The notes below the pieces were generated by a model. It saw only the letters and a list, made by a program, of their open reading frames with translations. It was not told where the DNA came from and did not search any database. From positions 7,060,299-7,124,298 of the forward strand of contig NW_002060943.1 in assembly GCF_000150275.1 (NCBI RefSeq): a stretch of 64,000 nt of DNA, written 5' to 3'. The DNA comes from Trichoplax adhaerens (Eukaryota > Placozoa > Uniplacotomia > Trichoplacea > Trichoplacidae). Below, in pieces: positions 12,919 to 23,023 of the stretch (positions within the stretch are counted from its first letter, which is position 1; every line of letters begins with the position of its first letter). The translations under genes and the position numbers were made by a program.

Positions 12919-13926
12919 ATGGGAGCAAAGTCGCATCTTGGAATTCTATATGGATTAAGCGCCTCATTCTTTATTTCTGTTATGTCTGCATGTGTAAAAA
13001 TGACATCGTATTATTTCTTTTTACTTGTAGCTACTCGAAGTGCTTTACAGATCGTATTACTACACCCTATAATCATTTATCAGCAAATAGACATAAGGAA
13101 AAGTTTTCGGTTACCTCAAGCTTATTTTGTGTTTGGTAGAGCGATTGCTGAAACAATATCCGTATCCTGCCAGTTTTATGCTTATCAAAATATGAATATT
13201 GGTGACGCAGCTGCAATTATCTATTCGTCTCCATTTATTACTGGTATATTGGCAGCTATTTTTTTAAAGGAAAAATTCACATTATTTAATTTATTAGCAA
13301 CAATTGTTAGTTTTGGTGGAGTTATCTTAGTGTCCAAGCCGCCATTTATATTTGGATCAGGAGAAGGTGATGGAACTCAAACCAATTTTGGAGTGGCAGG
13401 GATCGCCTTTTGTGGAGCTATCTGTACCAGTATTGCCATTCTAAACGTTAGAAAAATTGGCAATTCGGTTGATACATATGTTCTTACATATTATTTTTCT
13501 ATCGTATGTTGTATCGTACCTTTAATTATCACCGGCATTACCGGAAGTTTTGAATTGCCACCCTGTGGTAGTAGAAGATTGCTGTTACTTACCATTGGTC
13601 TATTAGGTTTCCTTGGGCATTTATCTTTCGTTAAAGCAATACAATTAGAAGAAGCCATGTTAGTCGCAGTTATTCGGACAGTTGATGTCTTGTTTGGCTA
13701 TGTTTTAGAAATAACCGTTTTTGGTACAACACCGTCTATTCTATCGATTATTGGTGCATTCTTGGTAGTATCTTCAGCTTGTGCTGTGGGATTAAATAAA
13801 GTGTACGGGATATCAAAGATCTGCAGCTGTAATCAACGCGATACTTCTAGTAACGAGAAGCAACCGCCGATGATACTCGTACATGGCTTAAGGAATGATC
13901 GTAATGGAGAGAAATGTAAATTCTAG
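12919..13926 (+). CDS. EamA-family drug/metabolite transporter, SLC35G1-like
   Basis: Integral membrane protein of the drug/metabolite transporter superfamily, 335 aa, about the usual length for SLC35G proteins, with about ten hydrophobic helices. It starts MGAKSHLGILYGLSASFFIS (helix 1). Two EamA halves are visible: the first ends around residue 130 with GGVILVSKPPFIFG, which is typical of SLC35G1-like members; the second runs from about residue 155 (GVAGIAFCGAICTSIAIL) to about 300. A hydrophilic C-tail with CSCN follows. Substrate is unknown; family members act at plasma membrane or ER. The gene has no intron, unlike all other complete genes here, which may point to a retroposed origin or simple intron loss. 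The ATG is preceded by caaa and is the first in frame after a stop. The ORF beginning at 12861 in another frame is a shadow. Confidence 0.88.
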   Translation: MGAKSHLGILYGLSASFFISVMSACVKMTSYYFFLLVATRSALQIVLLHPIIIYQQIDIRKSFRLPQAYFVFGRAIAETISVSCQFYAYQNMNIGDAAAIIYSSPFITGILAAIFLKEKFTLFNLLATIVSFGGVILVSKPPFIFGSGEGDGTQTNFGVAGIAFCGAICTSIAILNVRKIGNSVDTYVLTYYFSIVCCIVPLIITGITGSFELPPCGSRRLLLLTIGLLGFLGHLSFVKAIQLEEAMLVAVIRTVDVLFGYVLEITVFGTTPSILSIIGAFLVVSSACAVGLNKVYGISKICSCNQRDTSSNEKQPPMILVHGLRNDRNGEKCKF

Positions 13927-14924
13927 TATCTAGGATTATATCCTAGCATTTTATCAATGTATGTGTATAAAATATCCTTTTTTATTTTTATCCTCTTTGG
14001 CTGTTGGGCAGATTAACATGCAATACTAGAGTATACTATGCGTTGTACGCGTATCTATAATTATTTCTTATTAGCTATAAATAATTTTAACAGCCGGGCA
14101 ATTTTATAATCGAAAGAAGCATAGATATTTTGCGATGAGATTTATGCAAGACGGTTGTGATATGTATGTAATGTTGCATTTTAACTTGGAGATATTCTAA
14201 GGTAAATGTTATGCCTCTGCATCAGTGTGAATGCTTATTAATGAAAGACTACTCGTACGTTACTACAAGAGTAACTGGTGCTACTCGGGTTACTTTTTTA
14301 TGTTTAAGCTTATTTAATAGTTATACATGGATTAACTCCATTAAATTAAATTTTGTACTGGATTACAAAATTGATTGTACCCATAAAATTAATACTATTT
14401 ACTCTTTACTGTACCGACTATATATTTATGCATGATTGATGGTGCGCCAACTGGATGGGATAAACCTTATTTTTAAAAAAATTTTCAATTTTATCTTAAT
14501 ATGAGAATTATCGAGATATAGGCCAGAGAAAAAAAAATGAATTGATTTACAATTAAATTATAATGGAAGGCCAGATGAGATGTTGTAGCAGATGAAATCT
14601 CAATCAAGAAATAAAGTCTCTTATTACTGTAGTATGGTGATTTGAACTGTGTTTACCCTTGCATACGTCGATTGTGGCGTTAAATAATACTCTGTTCCTT
14701 CTCATCGCAGTATAATTTAATTTTTAATACTAAGAGGCCAATTATAATATCAGCACGATACTTTATTAACTTTGCATAACACAGTATTACCATAATTAAT
14801 TATGAAACTGATGTAGTTATCATTGCTGTACACTGTGTACTTCTGCCATGTTAGCTCTCTACACAACTGTATCAAAGTTTGCAACAACAAAAATGAAAGC
14901 GATATTGAAGGTACTGTAGTAGTT
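13927..14924. other. intergenic, no gene seen
   Basis: About 1 kb between the transporter and the hairpin array. The 74-codon ORF at 14211-14435 shows no protein-like features. Nothing else recognised. Confidence 0.5.
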
Positions 14925-15472
14925 CATGCTTCTTAATTACCTAGGTTCTGCTGCCGCCATAGAATAAATTTGATATACTTTATTTTACCTCTATGGCTGC
15001 GGCAGAATATGGTAAGTTTTACGTCTGATGTACAGGCAAGGACTACTGCAATAAATCGCTGATGCTTTTGCTTCTTAAGTTACCTTGGTTCTGCTGCCGC
15101 CATAGAATAAATTTGATAAGTTTTATTTTACCTCTATGGCTGCGGTAGAATGTGGTAGATTTTACGCTGCTGCAATAAATCGCTGTTGCTTATGCTTCTT
15201 AAGTTACCTTGGTTCTACTGCCGCCATAGAATAAATTTGATAAGTTTTATTTTACCTCTATGGCCGCGGCAGAATGTGGTAGGTTTTACGTCTGATGTAC
15301 AGGCAAGGACTACTGCAATAAATCGCTGATGCTTTTGCTTCTTAAGTTACCTTGGTTCTACTGCCGCCATAGAATAAATTTGATAAGTTTTATTTTACCT
15401 CTATGGCTGCGGTAGAATGTGGTAGGTTTTACTGCTGATGTACAGGCAAGGACTACTGCAATAAATCGCTGT
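14925..15472. repeat. tandem array of four units, each with a long hairpin
   Basis: Four copies of a unit, with matching points (ggttct) at 14944, 15087, 15211 and 15354, giving spacings of 143, 124 and 143 bp; the short spacing reflects loss of about 19 bp containing tgatgtacaggcaaggac. Each unit carries an inverted repeat: a 5' arm ttctgctgccgccataga and a 3' arm tctatggctgcggcagaa, about 18 bp with one mismatch and up to two G:T pairs, around an AT-rich loop of about 25 nt whose ends (ataaa / tttat) can pair further. The hairpins lie at roughly 14945-15010, 15088-15153, 15212-15277 and 15355-15420. Between copies the fifth pair is G:C (unit 1), G:T (2), A:C (3) and A:T (4). The array could be a satellite derived from a palindromic element, or a source of hairpin RNA; transcription is not shown by the sequence. 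Confidence 0.85.
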
Positions 15473-15871
15473 TAGACTTTCTGTTAGACACGGAATGAAA
15501 TTTGGAAAGGCCATGAGGTTTCCAAGGTCGATTGTAGTATACCACCAAAATGCCCTGTATAAGGTACTGTACTACCGTACGAGTATGTGGAATAAAATTT
15601 CAAAAATTTTTTCAAAGTTGAATCTCTCTTCATAGCTACAGTACCGACTGTTGCTGCTATCTCATCGCTTTAGCATGTTCAATAATCATTTTTAGCATTG
15701 GAATGTTGGGCGTATTTTTGCCTATTTGCACTCAATTCTGTACTACTATCTGGTATGCCAGTTACGCTACTTTTAACCGATAGTATTGATTGCATACAGT
15801 AGTACCTTAGCATGGTAAAGCGGCAGCGCAATCATTCGACGTGGTTTTCACTTTACTCCTAGAGATAGCTG
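15473..15871. other. spacer between hairpin array and Dicer start
   Basis: About 400 bp holding whatever promoter and 5' UTR the Dicer gene uses. It contains several TACTGTA/TACAGTA-type words (around 15565, 15638 and 15798). No TATA box or other core element was confidently seen. Confidence 0.4.
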
Positions 15872-18800
15872 ATGGATTGCTTTCAATTAGAACTGGTACA
15901 AACCGCCCGCCAGAAAGATTATTTTACTCTTTTTGATTCCGTCGAAGATGAATTGAAAGTTTCTGCTCATATTTTACATGATTTTTATATAAAGTGGACT
16001 ACCGGCGTGCGTAATGGCCAACCCTTCGTGTCCTTGATGTTATGTAGCAATGGTTAGTTTTTCCCGTGCACACGTGTACGGTAGAACGATTATGAATGTT
16101 GTGATAGAAATAAAAAGTCGTAGGCAAAGTCAGCAAGAAATCTTGGTCGCTGACTGATAGAACGATTCTTTATGACTAGCGTTTACTGGATGCTGTGGCA
16201 CCATGGTATACGGTATAAGTTGTACATGAACTATTTTAGATGCAAATCCTAGAATCTTCATCAATCGGCGACCTACCCTGAACTTTTAGCGCCAAAAGTC
16301 GCACACTACTAATGATACCTTTTAATATAACAAGTTTCTCGCCAGTAGTAATCGTATCTAGTTAAAGGGTAATCAAAACTAAGAATGATTCTCTCTTTTC
16401 TTCGAACTAGATCCTAATCAAGTTGCAAATGCTATCAGAAAATTCTTGCCGACGCCTACTGACATTCATGTTGATACATTACTTGGCTACTCTGACAATG
16501 GCCTGGATGATATGGTTATTGCCTCTAGTGAAAAAATTCAATCTCTTCATCGAGATGATTGGAACAAATCGTTAGCATTAGTCTTCATGTATGATTGCCA
16601 TTATGCTGTGCAACATCGCCACCCGTATAATAACTTACTGCAAAAAATTGATCGTGAGCGTACACGCGTCATTGGCTTTACTAACTGTGTCTTTGAAAAT
16701 TATGACGAGGCTTTACTAAATGCCATCGCTAAAGCGATCAGTTGCGAATTTTTACTTCCTTCTTGTGCCGTAGAATTATCTAGGACGAATGATGGACCTT
16801 CAGAATTCACTATAGTTAATCAATCTTATAAGCCTAAAGCTGTCGACTTACTTAACAGTTGTATTAAGTATTTAAACTCGATTAGACGTCAAAGCTGCAA
16901 ACAAACCTGGCAAAAGGTAGATCGCTATCTTAAGATCATACAAGATTGCATGCAAGTCATGACAGATTTTGGAGAATGGGCATTCTTTCGTATCAAGAAT
17001 GTAATATTAGACGAGTTGATAAATGCCTATGATTCTGCATCTGACCAAATTCATGAAAAATGTACATCAACTATATTTGCTGTCAGTAATGAAATTAACA
17101 ATCACGATGTCGACGTGGATAACATTGATTTCAACCTGTATCCTAAAGTAGAAACACTAATCAAAATTTTAACAGCGTTAGAATTAAGTCCAGGCGTCGA
17201 ACGACTTCTTCTTTGTGCAGGAAATGCCTTCACTGTAGACGTTTTATATTATTTAATGAAGCATTTTAGGAGTCAATCTATCTTACCCTCGGTAAATATT
17301 AGTAAATTGCATGACGATGGATCTTCAATGCAGAAATGTCTCAGCCGCAACCGAGATTTGTTAATTGATTATCACTCGATGAGAACCAGTATAATCATTA
17401 TAGAACAATCTTCGCCGCTATTTCTAAATTTACCCTTATCCCACTGTATAATTTGTTTCGATGGCCTAGGACATTTTTATTCTTATCTCCAATTACGAAG
17501 TAAAGTCTCACAACGACTAGTGATCATGGTCAATCAAGATAATCTGAAATATACTCTATCCAAGTACAAGAGATGGCACATTCTCATGGATTATATGTGG
17601 AGACGTGAATATACCACCGAAATTGATACTACGAATATGTTGCAAGATTCCGCTAATGTTTCGACAATTGGATCTGCGCTTTTGCCTATTTATCGGTCAG
17701 ATAATAATATTGAATATTGACTTTTCATTTGCAACTTGCCTAGTTAAAATTGCAGATAATATACTGTAGTAAATTATGGAGAAAAATAGATTTCTTGATG
17801 ATCCCAATACTCTAAAAGGTGATGTTGACGCTTTGCTTTTTTCTAGCTTTTGTTGCTACTCAAACAATAATGATTTGAGATACCATTTTCCACTGTGGAT
17901 AGTAGAACAAGTACCCGATGGTTATAAAGCATGTTTGGAACTGCCATGTCGTCTTTCTGATAAAGCTATAATTGTAATTTAATACATGACTTACGCGATT
18001 ATAGTTAGGCAGTCTTAGTTGCTGAATGCTATCGCTAATACGTTTCACGATTTACTAATTGACTTTTTAAGGGCCCTGTGTCAGCAACACCATTTCTAGC
18101 GAAAACGTCCGCAGCGTTATTAAGCGTGCAACAGCTATTCAATCACGGTTATATCACAGAATATTTAAGTCCATATGTGAAGATTCGTAACTTAAGCCGG
18201 ACTTCATATGCCAGAGAAATGAAAAAAATAGATCTATATGAAAAGAAGGTGATTACCTGTGACATTCTATTGATGTAATTCTTTCATTGAGTTTGAATTC
18301 CACCTTGCCTTGGCTAGATTGCTGACATTATAGGCCTTTTTCCGATTATGCCTCTGGAGTTTTCATATGTGTATCCTTTAATCATGGAAGTTCAAGAAGA
18401 ATTTTTTCCGTTCCGAAAGAAATGTGATATTAGACATACTTTTGGAATTGTATCACCTGCCTTATTTCCACAGGTTGGATATACATTTTACACTTTATGA
18501 CTATTTATATCTGCGTGTGCCATTATCAGCGATGATGATTAACTGTAGATATCTAGTTTGCAGATTTCGCAATGACTACCACGCGTGGTAAAATAGTGGT
18601 GAAAGTAGCGGATTACTTTGAAAAAAAATTAGACCAAGATGCAATATCTCAAATCCACAATTTTAGCAAATTTGTCTTTGAAGAAATGATTACTTGTGCT
18701 AATTCCTCTATTTTTCAATTTGATGCCTTAAATGGGTTAAAAAAATATTTGTTAGTTCCGATTTTGAGAAGCGATAGGTAAATCATGATGGTCCTAATTG

Positions 18801-21288
18801 ATCGCGTGATAATATTGTAGACTGCATACGCTAAATCTAATGTAATTTTCTTACAGCAGGTATGACCTTGATTTTGAAGTGCTCAATTTATTTTGCAAGG
18901 AGGAACATAAACTATATGTAACACCAGCTAGCCATGATTATATCATACAGTATGAAAATGCAATGGTTGCTAGAAACTATCGTGGCCTTGATACATTAGA
19001 ATGGTTTTTTGTGTCAAACGTTTGTTCGGATATGTCGCCCTCCTCAAAATTTACTAATCCAGATGTTGCGTCGACTTATAGCGAATATTACAAGATCAAA
19101 TATGATATAGATATACAAGATGCCAATCAACCTCTATTAGAGGTGGCTAGATTTAAGAAGATGCACATCACCTTGCTTAATGCAAAGCAATCCGGTAGTA
19201 TCACTCATGATATACGTACATTGTCTGTTAATTCAAATAGCAACTCTATAGTTCTTATTCCAGAGCTTTGTTTGATACACGTTATTCCAGCTGAGTTGTG
19301 GTTTCTCTCTCAATATTTGGCCTTGGTTTTGTATCGTGTCGAGTCAATACTACTTGCATTCGAGCTGAGAGAATTGCTTAGATCACAGGCTAATATTTGC
19401 GATATTTATTCTGTTGATTACTTAATAACTGCAGTAGGTTCTGCGAAGCCATGCTTATTAGAAGCGATAACACTTTCTTCTGCCCAGGATCATTTTAATC
19501 TTGAAAGATTGGAATTCTTAGGCGATAGATACCTAAATTATAAGATAACTTTGACGACCTTACTTGAGCATCCATCATGGTCAATAAATGAAGTAATCAA
19601 TAGAATGAGATTTCTAACGAAGAACAAAAAATTGTTTCGGCTAGGTGCTGGGAGACGTATTCCTTACTACATTGTAGGGTGTCCTTTCAACCAAAATAAA
19701 TCCTGGGTGCCGCCAGGTTTTGTAATAAATCAAACGGTATCTGAGTTGTCTATTGCAATGTCGAGGGAATACACACATCAACCTTTGACGAAAAAAGCTA
19801 TCGCAGACTGTGTTGAAGGATTAATTGGCTATCTTTGCTTAGTTTGTGGTAGAAATTCAGTGCTTAGATTCATGCGCTGGCTAGGCTTTGAAATCTCAGA
19901 GTGTCTTGATGGAATTCAAGAATTAATACCTTCCATCGATTTTCGAACTAATCTTTATTCTGAGACTGCAAATAGTGTCGAAACGATCCTAAACTATTCC
20001 TTTCGTAATCGGTCATTGTTGATGCTGGCACTTACCCACAAGTCTTATTCCGGGCTGGAGAGTATATCTTATGAAAAGTTAGCATTCCTTGGTGATACCC
20101 TGCTAATATATCAAATATGCCTTTTCTTATATACTCAATACACTGACTATCAACCTAAAGATTATCACCTTTTGTTGGAGTACCTAACGTGTAATCGAAT
20201 GTACGGTATTGTGGCTATTGCATCTGATTTATGCAAGTTCTTGCTTCATAAATCAAGAGAATTGACTTTGCAAATTGACGAAATTTACCAAGCTTTAGAA
20301 GCGGATGATGTACAGGTGAGACTAATGAAGCATATTTTCGTACTCTAGTATTGTTAGTGATGAAATTTAATTATAGCTTAAGGATGATGTAGTTATGGTA
20401 CTACAATAATGAATTATTAAAAATAGGCAGGAAGAAAATGCAGCTACGAATATTCTAACTTTTGCGACTTTGAAATGATTTACAGTTAATTAGGTTATAC
20501 AACGAGGTCACTAATTTTTTGATTACCGATATCATTATAGTCCTACAAACGAGTCGCAGCTGTACAATGTTAGGTTGCAGGCCTTATAATTAATTAATGG
20601 TAGTGATTGATTGATTGATTGTACAAATATTTATTTCATTTTTCAAATAAGTCGTTTTCCTCAACGGTTCAGTCAGGCTGTTCATATAAAATGAAAACAA
20701 CTCTATTACTAGAAAAGTTATCAATTGAGCAATTCGTCCCGAAAGAGCTCGGAGATACATTCGCAGCGGTTGTAGCTGCAGTATTTTTGGATAATTATCC
20801 TGATGAGGACACGGCTGGGCGTATTATTAATTCGCTATTAAATCCAATTTTCGGTAACTAGTTTTAGGGTCTATTCAGCAGTATCATTATGCTTTTGGTA
20901 ACTATAGTTATGTATTCCTAATTTTTTTTTAACAATGTTACAGATGTGAAATATACGTGTGAAGATAACCTTCCCGTATCTCTAACACAGCAGATGTATG
21001 AATCGCTTCCGAATCGAGTTCGTACCTTGTAAGTCAAGTTTTAAAATTGTTGTTTGATTGTATTTTTATAATAATTATAATTATTTATTAATTCTAAAGC
21101 TTGTTCTTGATTATAGCTTTGTTGATAATAAATCCGGAAGTTATTCAATTTGCAATGTTAGCGTCGTTCTGAAAAACTCAACGGAGAAGACGTTTGCAGG
21201 AAAGGGAAAGGATCATGAACACGCGAAAACCCTTGCGATGGCTGCATTAACGAGATATATAGATGAAAACCCTAACCAATTTCAGTGA
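15872..21288 (+). CDS. Dicer-family RNase III with degenerate helicase and inactive-looking RNase IIIb
   Basis: Dicer cuts double-stranded RNA in the cytoplasm into small RNAs, one strand per RNase III domain. Ten exons with agreeing phases: 15872-16052, 16411-17695, 17790-17973, 18072-18248, 18318-18473, 18557-18777, 18860-20315, 20673-20853, 20944-21028 and 21117-21288; 1365 aa. Order: helicase-like (1-485), DUF283 (about 500-590), platform (about 610-740), PAZ (about 765-905; YYKIKY, NQPLLEV), RNase IIIa, RNase IIIb and dsRBD (about 1305-1355). The helicase fold can be followed (VFMYDCHYAV, HPY, a late KV..LL and SY segment), but no Walker A is seen and the DECH box reads YDCH. RNase IIIa keeps all four acidic residues (E953 and D957 in ERLEFLGD; D1051 and E1054 in ADCVEGLIG). 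RNase IIIb reads KLAFLGD and LGDTFAA: A1143 and A1251 replace both catalytic Glu, while D1147 and D1248 remain. Dicer family is certain; activity is inferred. Confidence 0.9.
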
Positions 21289-21999
21289 TTCGGAAGTGAT
21301 TGACAACAATCTTACAATTATGGTATTGATTAAAGGTAACTATTTTTGGACATGCTTGTGGGCTATTGACAACGTACAAACGCGAGAAGTAGCATTAAGT
21401 AAATTTCATTGAATACGTATAATTGATAATTGTACGACACACATTTCATATCGTCGTTAGATTGTTCGGTTAAGACGAATTCTTGAAAAAATACCTACGT
21501 CAGTGGCTGTATATCGTAGGCATTTACTATAATTAAATAGAAAGCTTTAAAAGTGAATTATTAATAATTATAATAGATTAGTCGAAAAGTGAGGACAGGT
21601 ATAAATAATTTCATAGTAAATGCAATGCTTCCCTCTGAATCATATTGCAAAATATGTTAAATTGAAATATTACGATATGGACTTAAGTTTGTTACAAATC
21701 AAGTACTGGATCCATAGCATTTTACGCTATTCTAGAATATATATGGGGAGATCAGAACGTGTAATAATTTAATGGCATTAATTTATCGACAAGGATATGA
21801 TTAAATAAGATTAGATTAATTCATTAAGGAATTAATTTTCCTTAAAACCAAAGCAAGCGCTTTAAATTACCTACTAAACAGCTGCCAATGTGTCGTAAGG
21901 TGTTGGTATCAACTTCGCAATGTAAAAATTAATTAATAAAGAATATCTTGATTGGTTATATTTAAGACCCGAAGAGTACGTGTATTGTTAGCGATGTTA
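21289..21999. other. intergenic between convergent genes
   Basis: About 700 bp between the Dicer stop and the stop of the minus-strand gene at 22000-23023. A possible poly(A) signal AATAAA lies at 21935-21940 on the plus strand, 650 bp after the Dicer stop. Nothing else seen. Confidence 0.4.
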
Positions 22000-23023
22000 T
22001 CAATACTTTGTATCTTCTAGTATTGATATCATTTTTAGCCACAATTCCTTATTCTTGTACAAGCTGCAGTCACTCAGACGTTCAAAATAATAATTAAATA
22101 TGTCAAAATTGCATGTAGTAATAATATTAGATCCGATGGTAGGAACAGAAAGCTTATTTAATACGGTAACAAGAATAGCCCATTCGTCATCAGTGATGCC
22201 GAAGGACGAACGAGCCTCCAAAAATTGCTTTTTAAGCATGCTTGCTTCATCCACCCTACCAAGGCATTCATTCGTAGCTAGGTTGTCTAGAAATTCTCGA
22301 ATGTCCCTAAATACTGTAGTAATGCGACAGTTTTGGAACAATTATTTATACAATAGCTTCATATCGATTATTTAGTAAAAACCGGTCAATCTCTAAGTGA
22401 ATTTATCAATATTGCTACCATTGAGAATAACCATCCAATACATACGTAGAGTATAATTGCAATAACAAGATTAATATGTCAGTATAACGGAATATCTGTA
22501 ATGCAAATCGATACATAATAATTACTATATAAAATCTAGTCGGCTGTAGGTCTTCTATGCTACTAGAGAAGTTTATCCTATGCTGTAGATAGTAAGTAAA
22601 ATGTATGATAAGCTTTGCATTTTGTCAAGATAGATCACGTAAAGTACCCCTGCAACATTTAATGTACCGCAAGTGTTAACACATTAACAATATTAAGAAT
22701 CATATCGGTTGAGACTTAAAATTGTAGACTAAGCTATGATTGATTAAATTTATCATCACTACGAAGCGTGAGAGCATATATAAGAGAGTGTATTCTATAA
22801 TGATTGCATCACATTGCTGAAATGAACTATAAAACAATATCAAATTTCTATAAGGTTTTGTATTACCTCTTAAGTTGTAAGAAACTTTCCGGACCAAAAT
22901 ATTCGATATACGATAAACATAACCGGCTACATAATTTATAAAGTCTTGTTCAGCAAAATGGCACTGAAGCTTTTCAGTAGGAGAGAGCTCAAACCAGGCG
23001 GCATTTAGACGTGACATCCTCAT
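22000..23023 (-). CDS. uncharacterised 156-aa protein, two exons
   Basis: I do not recognise this protein. Two minus-strand ORFs join in frame: exon 1 is 23023-22867, ending AG|GTAATA, and exon 2 is 22313-22000, after an acceptor ctacag, giving 156 aa and TGA. The protein is soluble-looking and mainly helical in composition, with an aromatic/acidic start (NAAWFELSPTEKLQCHF), a charged middle (FRDIREFLDNLATNECLGRV) and a C-terminal half rich in Leu, Phe and Tyr. No signal peptide or membrane helix. Support is two ORFs of 157 and 314 nt that splice with matching phase and a protein-like composition in both. It is convergent with Dicer, 711 bp apart. It could still be chance ORFs; no domain anchors it. 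ORFs on the plus strand over exon 2 are shadows. Confidence 0.5.

Noticed and set aside
14925-15472. CRISPR array
   Set aside because: Units are 124-143 bp with no short repeat/unique spacer pattern, and the DNA is eukaryotic.
15872-21288. Dicer as a pseudogene
   Set aside because: Ten exons keep the frame with good splice sites, and RNase IIIa, PAZ and dsRBD are well conserved; loss is limited to particular catalytic positions.
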